NCBI RefSeq assembly: GCF_001544915.2
Contig: NZ_FCOE02000008.1
Coordinates: 124,001 to 188,000 of the forward strand
Direction of reading: 5' to 3'
Length of the DNA: 64,000 bases
Source: Caballeronia pedi
GTDB lineage: Bacteria > Pseudomonadota > Gammaproteobacteria > Burkholderiales > Burkholderiaceae
Shown here: in pieces, positions 40,608-49,225 of the stretch
How positions within the stretch are numbered: the stretch's first letter is position 1
Layout: every line of letters starts with the position of its first letter
Notes under the pieces: generated by a model
Database searches by the model: none
Told to the model about the DNA's origin: nothing
The model's input: the letters and a program-made list of their open reading frames with translations, nothing else
Position numbers and translations under genes: made by a program

Positions 40608-40861
40608 TTCGCGTGCTCCGTGAGTTTTCGTTTCCGATGTGGAGCGGATGATGTCGGCTTTTGCCGGTCGCGTCCAATCCCAAAAGGATATCAATTGATC
40701 CACGAATCGAACCAGCGTCGGTAACGCCTGCGATCGATTCAATCCGGGAATCAGGTAATAGCAATAAAAGATTGGACGCTGTTGCGGGCCATCCCCACAA
40801 TTCGAAGCATCAGAAGGCATATCAACAATAAAGCCTTGAAAATGACATCGGAGACAACAGC

Positions 40862-42250
40862 GTGAGCCTGCGCCCTACCAGCAACGCCGACGGCATCATT
40901 GCTTCCTCGAACGCGGAACCCATCGCGGAGAAGCGCACGAAACATCGCTGGATCGTGATGGGACTGATCTTCTGCATCTGGGCCATCGCATGCGCGGATC
41001 GCGCCAATTTCGGCATTGCGCTGCCGTATCTGAAGAAGGAATATCACATCACCAATACCGAAGCGGGGCTCATCGTCAGCCTGTTTTCCTTCGCGTATGG
41101 TTTCGTGCAGATTCCTGTCGGCCTCCTCTATAAACGGCTCAGCGAGAAGACCACAGGCTTGCTGTTCTCCGTCTTCATGATCCTGACTTCGGTGTTCACC
41201 GGCTTGATGGGCACGACGTCGTCGGTGTTTCTGCTGATGACGTATCGCGTGGGTCTCGGGCTGTCGGAAGGACCGCTCGGCATCGGCTGCACGAACGTCA
41301 TCAACCGCTGGTTTCCCGCGAAGGAAAAAGGCACCGCAACGGGTCTGTGGATCGCCGCGTCGAAGCTCGGACCGCTGATCGTGCCTTCGGTGTGCCTCAT
41401 CGTGATCCACTTGTGGGGATGGCGTGAGATCTTCTATGTGTTCGCGATTCCGGGCATTATCCTCGCGCTTGTCTGGCTGATGTTCGTGACGAATTCGCCC
41501 GGTGAGAACCGCTTCTGCTCGCCCGCCGAGCGCCGCTATATCGCCGATGAATCGACCGTCGACAGCAACGGCGGCAAGTCGCTCTCCCGCGCGCGCATGA
41601 CGCCGATGCCCCGGCTCGACGCGATCAACCGCACGAAGCGCGTGCCGCAACTGGAGACGATTCGCCAGGTGTTCGGCTCGTGGAACATCTTCGGCATCGC
41701 GCTCGGTTATGGCTGCATGATCGGCATCAGCAACATCTTCATCTCGTGGATTCCCACCTATCTCATCACGGTGAAGGGCTTCGCTTCGGTGAAAATGGGC
41801 TTTCTCGCGTCGGCGCCTTTCATCGGCGCGGTGACGGGCAACATGCTCGGCGGCATCATCTCGGATCGGCTGCTCGGCGGCCGCCGCAAGCCAATGATGA
41901 TGCTCGGCGCGCTCGGCACGATGATCATGACCTTCCTGCTGATCGACGCGCCCGACAGCGTCGCTTACCTCGGCGCGGCGCTGATCATGGCGGGCCTCAT
42001 GCTGGGTATCGGCTTCGCGGGTTACTCGGCGTATCCGATGGGACTCGCCACCAAGTCGACGTATCCGACCGCGTTCGGCATCGTGAATTCGGTGGGACAG
42101 ATCGGCGGCGCCTGCGCGCCGCTCGCGGTCGGTTTCCTGCTCGACAGCTATAGCTGGACCGCGGTCTTTCTCTACATGGTCGGAACGGCGACCTTGTGCC
42201 TGCTGCTGCTATTGAGCGTGGTCGAGCCGATAGCGGACCAGTCGAAATAA
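40862..42250 (+). CDS. MFS transporter, anion:cation symporter type
   Basis: A 462-aa 12-helix carrier of the ACS family (GudP/ExuT/phthalate-like). The signature CADRANFGIALPYLKKEYHI follows the first helix, and the second half contains KGFASVKMGFLASAPFIGAV with GGIISDRLLGGRRKPM in the 8-9 loop. The GTG at 40862 has a GGAGACAAC ribosome site. The gene is divergent from the hydroxyacid dehydrogenase. ACS transporters carry sugar acids, carboxylates or aromatic acids by proton symport, which fits a hydroxy-acid pathway. A terminator (42259-42290) follows. Confidence 0.92.
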   Translation: MSLRPTSNADGIIASSNAEPIAEKRTKHRWIVMGLIFCIWAIACADRANFGIALPYLKKEYHITNTEAGLIVSLFSFAYGFVQIPVGLLYKRLSEKTTGLLFSVFMILTSVFTGLMGTTSSVFLLMTYRVGLGLSEGPLGIGCTNVINRWFPAKEKGTATGLWIAASKLGPLIVPSVCLIVIHLWGWREIFYVFAIPGIILALVWLMFVTNSPGENRFCSPAERRYIADESTVDSNGGKSLSRARMTPMPRLDAINRTKRVPQLETIRQVFGSWNIFGIALGYGCMIGISNIFISWIPTYLITVKGFASVKMGFLASAPFIGAVTGNMLGGIISDRLLGGRRKPMMMLGALGTMIMTFLLIDAPDSVAYLGAALIMAGLMLGIGFAGYSAYPMGLATKSTYPTAFGIVNSVGQIGGACAPLAVGFLLDSYSWTAVFLYMVGTATLCLLLLLSVVEPIADQSK

Positions 42251-42258
42251 GCAGACCA

Positions 42259-42290
42259 ATCGCGCCGCTTCATGCGGCGCGATGTTTTCC
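42259..42290 (+). terminator. Rho-independent terminator after MFS gene
   Basis: A perfect 10-bp stem ATCGCGCCGC (42259-42268) / GCGGCGCGAT (42274-42283) with a TTCAT loop is followed by GTTTTCC. It starts 8 bp after the MFS stop codon and should end that transcript. Confidence 0.75.
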
Positions 42291-42382
42291 TGCCGCGCAA
42301 AATTCATCGTTTCACGAAAGGCACTCCTCGTTCGCGCGCGAAACCAGCATAGTTTCGGCTTCATTCAATACCGGAGCCCAGT

Positions 42383-42802
42383 GTGTCCGAATCAAACGCA
42401 GGTGCAGAAGCAGGCAAACAGATCGAATCAATGTTGAGGGCGTGGAGCCAGGCCGCGGCAACGAAGGACGCTCGCAACCTACGACGCTTCTATGCGGATG
42501 ACGTCGTCGTGTTCGATATCTTTCCGCCGCTGGCTTCCCAAGGCGCCGATCAGTACTGCGCCGGCTGGCAAGCATGGTTCGACAAGCTGCACGACCCGAT
42601 ATCGTTCGAACTTCAGAACGCCGTCATGGAGGTGCACGGCGAGCTTGCCACGCTGTTCTGTATCAACCGCATCAAAATCGGCGACACCTGCGATCTGGTC
42701 CGAACGACCTTGTTTCTGAGGAGGATCGAAGGTGAATGGCTCGTCAGGCACGTGCATACGTCCGTGCCCCTGCCGGTCGAACTGGCGTCAATCGAAGCGT
42801 AA
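42383..42802 (+). CDS. NTF2/SnoaL-like protein (paralogue 1)
   Basis: A 139-aa small alpha-beta barrel protein from a GTG at 42383 (GGAG site upstream). The pattern LRRFYADDVVVFDIFPPLAS, then GWQAWFDKLHDPISFEL and RRIEGEWLVRHVHTSVPLPV, places it in the DUF4440/SnoaL/ketosteroid-isomerase superfamily, with a probable acid-base pocket around the conserved DVVVFD. No reaction can be assigned. It is homologous to the gene at 43601 (shared DVVVFD, PP, WFD, FRK/LRR, GxW and HxHxSVP), so a duplicated pair flanks a TetR regulator. It is convergent with that regulator. Confidence 0.85.
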   Translation: MSESNAGAEAGKQIESMLRAWSQAAATKDARNLRRFYADDVVVFDIFPPLASQGADQYCAGWQAWFDKLHDPISFELQNAVMEVHGELATLFCINRIKIGDTCDLVRTTLFLRRIEGEWLVRHVHTSVPLPVELASIEA

Positions 42803-42806
42803 CCGC

Positions 42807-43466
42807 TCAGAGCCCGCTATCGACCATATCGAGCAGACGCTCGGCAAGCGGTTCGATCTGCGCGCGCGCAAGACCCTGCAACGGCCCCTCGATCACAAGC
42901 AGCGCGAAACCATGCACTGCGCTCCACGCCAGATATTCGGCCTCGGGCCGCCGCTTCGCATCGAGCGCGCCCGTCTCGACCATCTCGTCCAGCGCGCGGC
43001 TCAGCAACTGGAACGGATCGAGTCCGCTCGGTCCGGTGCCGTAAGACGCATCGTGTTCGCCCCACTCGCACTGCGGCGCGGCGAACGCGGTGCGAAAGAG
43101 CCCGGTTTCCTCCCGCGCGAAGCGCACATAGCCCGTGCCGATGGCTCGCAATCCCGCGCGTGCCGCATCGGCGCGGCGGCGCTTTTTCGGGCGCGCGGCC
43201 AACTCTTCTTCCATCGCCTGCGCCACGCGCGACAGCGCCGCCGAACGCACCGCCGATAGCAATTCCAGACGGCTTTCGAAATGACGATAGGCTGCGTTCG
43301 GCACGACGCCCGCGCGGCGCGTCGCTTCGCGCAGCACGATCGCATCCGGTCCGCCTTCGCGCGCCAGTTCGATGCCCGCGTCGATCAGCGCGCGGCGCAG
43401 ATCGCCATGTCGGTACGTGCTGCGCGGCTTTCCATTTGTCATTTTGATTGGTCGGGCTTTCCTCAT
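42807..43466 (-). CDS. TetR-family regulator (WHG-type C-terminus)
   Basis: A ~219-aa repressor from the ATG at 43466; ATGs at 43481 and 43442 are also in frame and no start has a good ribosome site. I avoid 43481 because an operator-like palindrome would overlap its first five codons. The HTH is YRHGDLRRALIDAGIELARE with ATRRAGVVPNAAYRHFESRL, and the C-terminal half resembles the WHG-type ligand domain (RAIGTGYVRFAREETGLFRT). It is divergent from the second NTF2-like gene and convergent with the first. It probably represses the 43601 operon. Confidence 0.87.
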   Translation of the reverse strand: MRKARPIKMTNGKPRSTYRHGDLRRALIDAGIELAREGGPDAIVLREATRRAGVVPNAAYRHFESRLELLSAVRSAALSRVAQAMEEELAARPKKRRRADAARAGLRAIGTGYVRFAREETGLFRTAFAAPQCEWGEHDASYGTGPSGLDPFQLLSRALDEMVETGALDAKRRPEAEYLAWSAVHGFALLVIEGPLQGLARAQIEPLAERLLDMVDSGL

Positions 43467-43512
43467 GTGGACACTGTCCATTATCTCTGCTACTTTTTGT
43501 GGACGGTGTACA
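43466..43512. promoter_or_regulatory. Two similar palindromic operators of the TetR regulator
   Basis: TGTGGACACTGTCCA at 43466-43480 and TGTGGACGGTGTACA at 43498-43512 agree at 12 of 15 positions and are centred 32 bp apart, about three helical turns. The first contains the perfect palindrome TGGACA-C-TGTCCA. They lie in the TetR / NTF2-like divergent promoter, so autoregulation and control of the downstream operon are likely. The repeat is seen; the regulator match is inference. Confidence 0.65.
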
Positions 43513-43600
43513 CAACTTCAAAAATAATTGTTCATCGGCGTTTGTCGTTGCTTTGTCACGACGCGGCGGCATCGTTTCCAATACGTGCAAGGAGGCAATC

Positions 43601-44011
43601 ATGACCGGACCAGACGATGTCGCGCGCATCCGCGAACTGATCGAAGCGTGGCGGCAAGCGGTGCTCGCGAAAGACGTCGGCGCGCTCGTCAGTCATTACG
43701 CGCCGGATGTCGTCGTGTTCGACGTCGTGCCGCCCGCATCTATCAAGGGCGTCGAGCATTATCGCGAGAACTGGCGGCGCTGGTTCGACAGCATGAAAGG
43801 CCCGCTCACGTTCGAGATGCGGGAAGTGGAAGTCGCCGCGAGCGGCGATCTGGCTTATGCGCACTCCGTCAATCGCGTCGCCGTCGGCGAGCAGGAAGAC
43901 ATCGTGCGCGCCACCGTGTGCTTCAGGAAGATCGACGGCGACTGGCGTGTCGTGCACGAACACGCATCGGTGCCGCTCATGATGGATATGGACCCCGACG
44001 AAAAGTCATAA
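43601..44011 (+). CDS. NTF2/SnoaL-like protein (paralogue 2)
   Basis: A 136-aa SnoaL/DUF4440-type protein with a strong AAGGAGG ribosome site before the ATG. Key segments are VSHYAPDVVVFDVVPPASIK, WFDSMKGPLTFEM, VGEQEDIVRATVCFRKIDGD and HEHASVPLMMD. It is clearly homologous to the 42383 protein. Downstream, after 14 bp, comes a VOC-fold protein, so both are probably co-transcribed from a TetR-regulated promoter. Possible roles are a small-molecule isomerase or a binding protein; the sequence does not decide. Confidence 0.87.
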   Translation: MTGPDDVARIRELIEAWRQAVLAKDVGALVSHYAPDVVVFDVVPPASIKGVEHYRENWRRWFDSMKGPLTFEMREVEVAASGDLAYAHSVNRVAVGEQEDIVRATVCFRKIDGDWRVVHEHASVPLMMDMDPDEKS

Positions 44012-44025
44012 CGCAAGGAGCAGAC

Positions 44026-44469
44026 ATGCAAGTGCAACCCTATCTGTTTTTCGAAGGCCGCTGCGAAGAAGCGATCACGTTTTATCGCGAGAATCTGGGC
44101 GCGCAAGTCGTCATGATGATGCGCTTCAGCGAAAATCCGGAAGCCGGCAAGGCTGAAACGGCCAGCGGATGCAGCCTTCCGCCGGGATCGGAAAACAAGA
44201 TCATGCATGTAGCCTTCACCATTGGCGATTCCATGCTGATGGCGTCCGACGGCATGTGCAGCGGCAAGCCGGAGTTCAAGGGCGTATCGCTCTCGCTCAC
44301 GGCCAGCGACGAACAGCAGGCGGAAAAGTACTTCAATGCGCTTTCGAATGGCGGCCAGGTGCAGATGCCGATGACGCAAACCTTCTTCGCCAAGCGCTTC
44401 GGCATGGTCGCCGACAAGTTCGGCGTCTCGTGGATGGTGCTGGGCGGCGTCGAGCACAAGCCCGCGTGA
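44026..44469 (+). CDS. PhnB-like VOC superfamily protein
   Basis: A 147-aa protein with two beta-alpha-beta modules. It begins MQVQPYLFFEGRCEEAITFY, then NLGAQVVMMMRFSENPEAG, IMHVAFTIGDSMLMASDGM and the second half EQQAEKYFNALSNGGQVQMP with TFFAKRFGMVADKFGVSWM. This PhnB-like group contains metal-binding-type folds, but many members lack the metal ligands. The ATG at 44026 has an AAGGAG site. Co-transcription with the NTF2-like gene is likely. A link to detoxification is inference from family and TetR control. Confidence 0.9.
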   Translation: MQVQPYLFFEGRCEEAITFYRENLGAQVVMMMRFSENPEAGKAETASGCSLPPGSENKIMHVAFTIGDSMLMASDGMCSGKPEFKGVSLSLTASDEQQAEKYFNALSNGGQVQMPMTQTFFAKRFGMVADKFGVSWMVLGGVEHKPA

Positions 44470-44535
44470 GCGCATCGTCCGGCTGGAACACCGCTTGCGC
44501 ACCTTTCATCGCATCAATTCGAAAGGAGACGCACC

Positions 44536-44739
44536 ATGAGCAACTACGCCGGACGTTCTCAGGAAGACCGCATCGCGCAGCGCAAGGGCAAGGCGCAACC
44601 GTCGCAGGAACAGCCGGGCGGGTCGATGGCCGAGCCCGGCACCGAACCCGACAAGGACCATAGCAGCGGGCAGTTATCGGAGGAAGGCAAGCGGGTCTGG
44701 CGGACGGGTTCGGGTATCGATGGAGGCGGAAAAACCTGA
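44536..44739 (+). CDS. Small hydrophilic hypothetical protein
   Basis: A 67-aa very polar protein rich in Gly, Ser, Glu and Lys, starting MSNYAGRSQEDRIAQRKGKA and ending GSGIDGGGKT. A strong AAAGGAG site precedes the ATG, so it is probably translated. No membrane segment, cysteine or known family. It is likely intrinsically disordered. Sits between the VOC gene and folE. Confidence 0.68.
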   Translation: MSNYAGRSQEDRIAQRKGKAQPSQEQPGGSMAEPGTEPDKDHSSGQLSEEGKRVWRTGSGIDGGGKT

Positions 44740-44821
44740 CATTCATATCGACCATCGGAAACGTGAAACAATAGCGGGATGCAGAACGCATTGATTGCAT
44801 CTTGACTGACAGGAGTTTTCG

Positions 44822-45472
44822 ATGAGCGCCCCGCGCAAAAATCAACTTTCAGGCTCGGACATGCCTGCTGAACAAGCCGATCGTCCGACCCGCGAGGAAG
44901 CCGAAGCCGCCGTGCGCGTTCTCTTGCGCTGGGCCGGAGACGACCCGAGCCGCGAGGGACTGCTCGATACCCCGGGCCGCGTCGTGCGCGCCTACGAGGA
45001 GTTTTTCGCGGGCTACGATCAGAATCCGCACGAGATCCTCGCGCGCACGTTTTCCGAAGTGCAGGGTTATGACGAGATGATCGTCCTGAAGGACATTCGT
45101 TTCGAAAGCTATTGCGAGCATCACATGGTGCCGATCATCGGCCGCGCGCATGTCGCGTATCTGCCGAACAAACGCGTGGTCGGCATTTCGAAGCTCGCGC
45201 GCCTCGTCGATGCTTTCGCCAAGCGGCTGCAGATTCAGGAGAAGATGACCGCGCAGATCGCGGATACGCTGAACGAAGTGCTGCAACCGATCGGCGTCGG
45301 CGTGATTCTCGAAGCCGCGCATCAATGCATGTCGACGCGCGGCGTGCACAAGGCGGGCGTCGCGATGGTCACGTCGCGTATGCTCGGATCGTTCCGTGAC
45401 GATCCATCGACGCGACGCGAGTTTCTTTCGATCGTCGGCAACGCGAGCGCGTTCAGCGTATCGAATACATAA
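44822..45472 (+). CDS. folE: GTP cyclohydrolase I (FolE)
   Basis: A 216-aa enzyme for the first step of tetrahydrofolate/pterin synthesis: GTP to 7,8-dihydroneopterin triphosphate. Zinc ligands Cys98 and His101 (in YCEHHMVP) and Cys169 (in HQCMSTRG) are present, as are [13 protein letters not shown] and the C-terminal [20 protein letters not shown]. The first ~25 residues are variable. Ribosome site AGGAG precedes the ATG. It is of type I-A (zinc form). A strong terminator follows 4 bp after the stop. Confidence 0.96.
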   Translation: MSAPRKNQLSGSDMPAEQADRPTREEAEAAVRVLLRWAGDDPSREGLLDTPGRVVRAYEEFFAGYDQNPHEILARTFSEVQGYDEMIVLKDIRFESYCEHHMVPIIGRAHVAYLPNKRVVGISKLARLVDAFAKRLQIQEKMTAQIADTLNEVLQPIGVGVILEAAHQCMSTRGVHKAGVAMVTSRMLGSFRDDPSTRREFLSIVGNASAFSVSNT

Positions 45473-45476
45473 CGAC

Positions 45477-45500
45477 AGAAAGGGCCTCGCGGCCCTTTCT
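45477..45500. terminator. Bidirectional rho-independent terminator (folE / cysE)
   Basis: A perfect 10-bp stem AGAAAGGGCC (45477-45486) / GGCCCTTTCT (45491-45500), loop TCGC, lies between the convergent ends of folE and cysE. The CTTTCT on one strand and the same on the other serve both directions. Confidence 0.8.
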
Positions 45501-45505
45501 TCATT

Positions 45506-46501
45506 TCATGCGCCGAATCCGTTGCCTGGCACGTCCGGGCCGCTGCCTTCGCGGATCTTGCCCTGCGACACGTTGCTGCCCGGCGGCACGCTGTGCGTCA
45601 GCCACACATTGCCGCCGATGACCGACCCCTTGCCGATCGTCACGCGGCCGAGAATGGTCGCGCCCGCGTAAATGACGACATCGTCCTCGACGACAGGATG
45701 CCGCGCGTTGCCCTTCACGAGCGCGCCATCGCTGGTCGAAGGAAAGCTCTTCGCGCCGAGCGTCACGGCCTGATAGACACGCACATGCTGGCCGATCACC
45801 GCCGTCTCGCCAATCACGACGCCCGTGCCGTGATCGATGAAGAAGCTCGGCCCGATCGTCGCGCCCGGGTGAATGTCGATGCCCGTCAGCGAATGCGCGA
45901 TTTCGTTGATGAAGCGCGCGAGCAACGGCACGCCGAGCTTGTGCAGCGCGTGCGCGAGCCGATGATGCGTCATCGCCCAGATGCCCGGATAGCACAGCAG
46001 AATCTCGGTGATATGCTGCGCGGCGGGATCGCCGGTGAACGCCGCCTGGATATCGCTCACGAGCAGCGCGCGGATCTGCGGCAACTGCGAGCCGAATTCA
46101 CGCGCAACTGCGAAAGCCTGCGCGGAGAGTTCGGCGTCGCTCGTATCGCGATGCTCGGGGAGGAAACGCAACGCACGGCGAATCTGCTCGTGCAGCAGGC
46201 GCAAGTTGCTTTCGAGGGTCTGGCCGACGTAGTAATCGACGCTTTCGTCGGTCAGATCGGGCGCGCCGTAATGCGTGGGAAACAGCGCGGAACGCAGACC
46301 ATTGACGATCCTGACGATCGCCTCGCGTGAAGGCAGTTCGCGGATGCCGAGCGGATGCCGCGTGCGATGCAGCTCTTCGCGCGACTGGCGCAAGTCCGCG
46401 ACGATGCGCGCGAGACCCCATTCCTGAGGCGTGTCGCGCGATGCTGTTTCGCGAGTGGATTCGGGCGGCGCAATGGAGCCAAGCGTGGGCGTATTCTGCA
46501 T
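45506..46501 (-). CDS. cysE: Serine O-acetyltransferase (CysE/EpsC-like)
   Basis: A 331-aa enzyme catalysing acetyl-CoA + L-serine to O-acetylserine, the entry to cysteine biosynthesis. The C-terminal left-handed beta-helix has hexapeptide repeats with IHPGATIGPSFFIDHGTGVV, where the catalytic His is, and GETAVIGQHVRVYQAVTLGA. The N-terminal half is helical and longer than in short SATs. I start at MQNTPTLGS (46501); an upstream TTG frame to 46552 would add 17 residues. It converges with folE. It is not obviously in a cysteine operon here. Confidence 0.92.
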   Translation of the reverse strand: MQNTPTLGSIAPPESTRETASRDTPQEWGLARIVADLRQSREELHRTRHPLGIRELPSREAIVRIVNGLRSALFPTHYGAPDLTDESVDYYVGQTLESNLRLLHEQIRRALRFLPEHRDTSDAELSAQAFAVAREFGSQLPQIRALLVSDIQAAFTGDPAAQHITEILLCYPGIWAMTHHRLAHALHKLGVPLLARFINEIAHSLTGIDIHPGATIGPSFFIDHGTGVVIGETAVIGQHVRVYQAVTLGAKSFPSTSDGALVKGNARHPVVEDDVVIYAGATILGRVTIGKGSVIGGNVWLTHSVPPGSNVSQGKIREGSGPDVPGNGFGA

Positions 46502-46635
46502 GTCGGCGATGAAGCAAGAGAAGCGGCCGCCGCGCTTCGCGCGACGGGTCAAACGTCAAGAGTAACCGGTTTTGCCGAAGCCTGCCGCCCGGCGGCTCGC
46601 GCGTCCGTATTGCCGATGCTTCATCCGGGCATCGC

Positions 46636-46869
46636 TCACACCGTTACGTTGCTGGCGTCGATCCAGCGCACGGCCCAGTCGCGCGCGTGCGCGATGGCGG
46701 CGTCTGCGTCGCGAAATCGCAGCTCCGACGGAAAGAAGCGGTTCGCGACGAGTTCGCCATCGCTCGATCGCGAGATCACCACATACGGCTGGTAGCTGCC
46801 ATCTCCGGCCCGGGCGGGCGCGCAGTTCAGAAGGTAGCCTCGATGTGAAAAGGCTGCATCGTGTTGCAT
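46636..46869 (-). CDS. Small conserved hypothetical protein
   Basis: A 77-aa protein (MQHDAAFSHRGYLLNCAPAR) with the pattern YVVISRSSDGELVANRFFPS followed by RDADAAIAHARDWAVRWIDA, a beta-beta-alpha shape similar to other small Burkholderiaceae proteins of unknown function. An AGGTGA-like site precedes the start. Other frames in the same region are less coherent. No role can be given. Confidence 0.65.
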   Translation of the reverse strand: MQHDAAFSHRGYLLNCAPARAGDGSYQPYVVISRSSDGELVANRFFPSELRFRDADAAIAHARDWAVRWIDASNVTV

Positions 46870-47150
46870 GAGTCACCTGTGTGAAAGTGCCCTGCTCGTT
46901 CGAGTCGCATTGCTCTTCTTCGACGGCAACGTGAAACGCGCCCTCCTGATTGTTCGCGTCCCGCCTGTTGCGCTTTGCCGCCGACAGGTTCCAAATAATA
47001 CTTGCAGGATATCGGCTTGGGGTCGAAAAAAATGGCCGAAATTTTGGCTGTCCAGCAAGGCGCCCTCAGGCAAGGCTCGCGGTTCCGTCGCCAAATATCC
47101 GGAATGAGTCTTGCGTAGGGATTGGTCGATTCAGGTCAACGGAGCACGCG

Positions 47151-47612
47151 ATGAGCAACGCTGAAGGCAAGGAGCCGCAAGGCATGCATGTCGGTCCGCA
47201 GGGCCATTATGAAAAATCGCCGCGCGGTGTCGATGTCGCCAACGATGACGGACCCGACGACACCGTCGACGCCGATATGAAGAGCATCCACGCGCGGCGC
47301 GAAGCCGAGATGCGCGCGCGCGAACCGGACGCCGTCATCAACTCGAACGCGACGTCGGTGAACTACGTGGCGGAGCCGGGCGATGGACTCGGCGGCTTCG
47401 ACAGCCGTCCCGGACGTAACGGCGTGTTGCTCGCGCTCGAACGGGGCTATCGGCTGATCGATCGCGGGATGGTCGCGCCGACGGTGCCCGAGGTCGAGGA
47501 CAAGCTGCGCTTCCAGGGGCGCGATCCACATGGCCACACCTTGCGCGGGCGCAAGCACTATGCGCTCAATCATCTGCGGCCGTCGCGATTATTCGAACTG
47601 GAGCGCAGTTGA
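47151..47612 (+). CDS. Hypothetical protein, polar and charged
   Basis: A 153-aa protein starting MSNAEGKEPQGMHVGPQGHY at an ATG with GGAG upstream. The first half is disordered-looking and acidic (VDVANDDGPDDTVDADMKSI), the second half contains GLGGFDSRPGRNGVLLALER and PEVEDKLRFQGRDPHGHTLR. A long in-frame extension upstream to 46950 is not supported by composition. No family recognised. A strong bidirectional terminator follows. Confidence 0.7.
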   Translation: MSNAEGKEPQGMHVGPQGHYEKSPRGVDVANDDGPDDTVDADMKSIHARREAEMRAREPDAVINSNATSVNYVAEPGDGLGGFDSRPGRNGVLLALERGYRLIDRGMVAPTVPEVEDKLRFQGRDPHGHTLRGRKHYALNHLRPSRLFELERS

Positions 47613-47620
47613 GTCTTGAT

Positions 47621-47657
47621 AAGCAAAGAGCCGCCTTGAATAAGCGGCTCTTTGCTT
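47621..47657. terminator. Bidirectional terminator with 14-bp stem
   Basis: AAGCAAAGAGCCGC (47621-47634) pairs perfectly with GCGGCTCTTTGCTT (47644-47657) across a 9-base loop. It stands between the plus-strand gene ending at 47612 and a 50-codon minus-strand gene ending at 47673, so it can serve both. Confidence 0.8.
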
Positions 47658-47672
47658 CAACGCGCTTTCAGA

Positions 47673-47849
<177 letters not shown>

Positions 47850-47964
47850 TTATCGACATAAACTGAAAGCAACGCGCGTTCCTCGGAGCAGGCACGGCGT
47901 ATGCGCAGTGACACGGCCAACGAAGCGCCGCATCGCAACAAAATTGATAAACGGGGAAGGCCAG

Positions 47965-48420
47965 ATGACGACGATCCACGCATACGACAATTACCCGCAA
48001 GACTCCGCCGAAAACGCACAACTCCAGCCGGCCGCGCGCCATGTCGTCACGCCCGAACAGCGCTTTACCTCCGCGATCGCCTGTCTCGGCGCGGCCTACG
48101 CGCTGTCGTGGACCGAGTTCGCTCTGATGCTCGCAATCGGCCTTCCCGGCGACGCGTCGAGCCATCCGCTGGCCGCGTCGATCACCTCGCGCGTGCTGGT
48201 CGGTCTGCTTTACGTGTGCGTGGCGTCGCGGCTGCAATGGGCGCGCTGGCTCGCTGTCGCGCTCGGGTTCGTGTCCGTCGCGCTCGTCGCGCCGACGCTC
48301 GCGCTGCAATGGCATGTGTTCCCGGCAGGCGCGTTCATCTGCGGCGCGGGACTCGTCTGCAAGTTCGCGGCGTCGCTCTATCTGCTTTCGCCGATGCCCG
48401 CGCGCGCTGTGTCCGCGTAG
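47965..48420 (+). CDS. Small integral membrane hypothetical protein
   Basis: A 151-aa protein from the ATG at 47965 (GGGGAAGG site). The soluble N-terminal ~35 residues are followed by about four hydrophobic segments (FTSAIACLGAAYALSWTEFA, VLVGLLYVCVASRLQWARWL, ALGFVSVALVAPTLAL and AGAFICGAGLVCKFAASLYL). No domain is recognised. It is an inner-membrane protein of unknown role. The short-chain dehydrogenase gene begins 110 bp after its stop. Confidence 0.72.
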   Translation: MTTIHAYDNYPQDSAENAQLQPAARHVVTPEQRFTSAIACLGAAYALSWTEFALMLAIGLPGDASSHPLAASITSRVLVGLLYVCVASRLQWARWLAVALGFVSVALVAPTLALQWHVFPAGAFICGAGLVCKFAASLYLLSPMPARAVSA

Positions 48421-48530
48421 TCATTCGAAACTCGCCGTTTGCAATCCTTGAAGCGGACGCGTCTTTTTCGCCCACGCGCGCGTCGGCACAATGGCTGACC
48501 TTCCCTCAACGCAAACTGCGCGAGCCAATC

Positions 48531-49130
48531 ATGAAAATCGCTGTCATCGGCGCCACCGGCACGGTCGGCCGGGCGGTCGCCGCCGAACTGAAGTCCCGTC
48601 ATGAAGTCTTTGAGATCGGCGCGACGCGCGGCGCGCATCGCGTCGATCTGCTCGATACGAACAGCATCGCGCGCCTGTTCGATGAGATCGGCCGCGTCGA
48701 TGCAATCGTCGCGACAGCCGGTCATGTGCATTTCGGCCCGCTCGTGAAGATGACGCCCGAGCAATTCCGCCGCGGTCTCGACGACAAGCTGATGGGCCAG
48801 GTCAATCTCGTGCTCACCGGGCGCGATCATCTGAACGACGGCGGGTCGTTCACGCTGACGAGCGGCATCGTCGGCGCGGCGCCGATCCGCGAAGGCGCGA
48901 GCGCGGCGGCGGTCAACGGCGCGATCGAAGGCTTCGTGCGCGGCGCGGCGATCGAGTTGCCGCGCGGCCTGCGCATCAACGTCGTCAGCCCGACGATGCT
49001 GGAGGAAGCGCGCGAAAGCTTCGGTCCGTACTTCCGCGGTTTCGAAGCCGCGAGCGGCGCGCGCGTGGCGCTCGCGTACAGCCGCAGCGTCGAAGGCGCG
49101 GAAACCGGGCGCATCTACAACGTGCACTGA
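48531..49130 (+). CDS. Short-chain dehydrogenase/reductase
   Basis: A 199-aa SDR with the cofactor motif GATGTVG at 7-13, followed by VDAIVATAGHVHFGPLVKMT (the usual NNAG is ATAG). The S...Y...K triad is altered: FTLTSGIVG provides a Ser, but the usual YxxxK is replaced in the SAAAVNGAIEGFVRG segment, where Val-Asn replaces Tyr. This atypical SDR class (as in some quinone or short SDR relatives) still folds as an oxidoreductase; the missing Tyr leaves catalysis uncertain. Preferred cofactor is not clear from sequence. It starts at the ATG at 48531 with a weak ribosome site. Confidence 0.87.
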   Translation: MKIAVIGATGTVGRAVAAELKSRHEVFEIGATRGAHRVDLLDTNSIARLFDEIGRVDAIVATAGHVHFGPLVKMTPEQFRRGLDDKLMGQVNLVLTGRDHLNDGGSFTLTSGIVGAAPIREGASAAAVNGAIEGFVRGAAIELPRGLRINVVSPTMLEEARESFGPYFRGFEAASGARVALAYSRSVEGAETGRIYNVH

Positions 49131-49225
49131 GCCTGACACTGACACTGACAGACGCAAAGTGTGCATGGAACACGGCGCGTCGATCGCCTATTCTCGTCGC
49201 TTCATGACGCACATGGAGCGACGCG

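Noticed and set aside
49133..49150. TGACAC repeated about three times
   Set aside because: A three-unit, 18-bp tandem run is too short to be a CRISPR or a convincing regulatory array.
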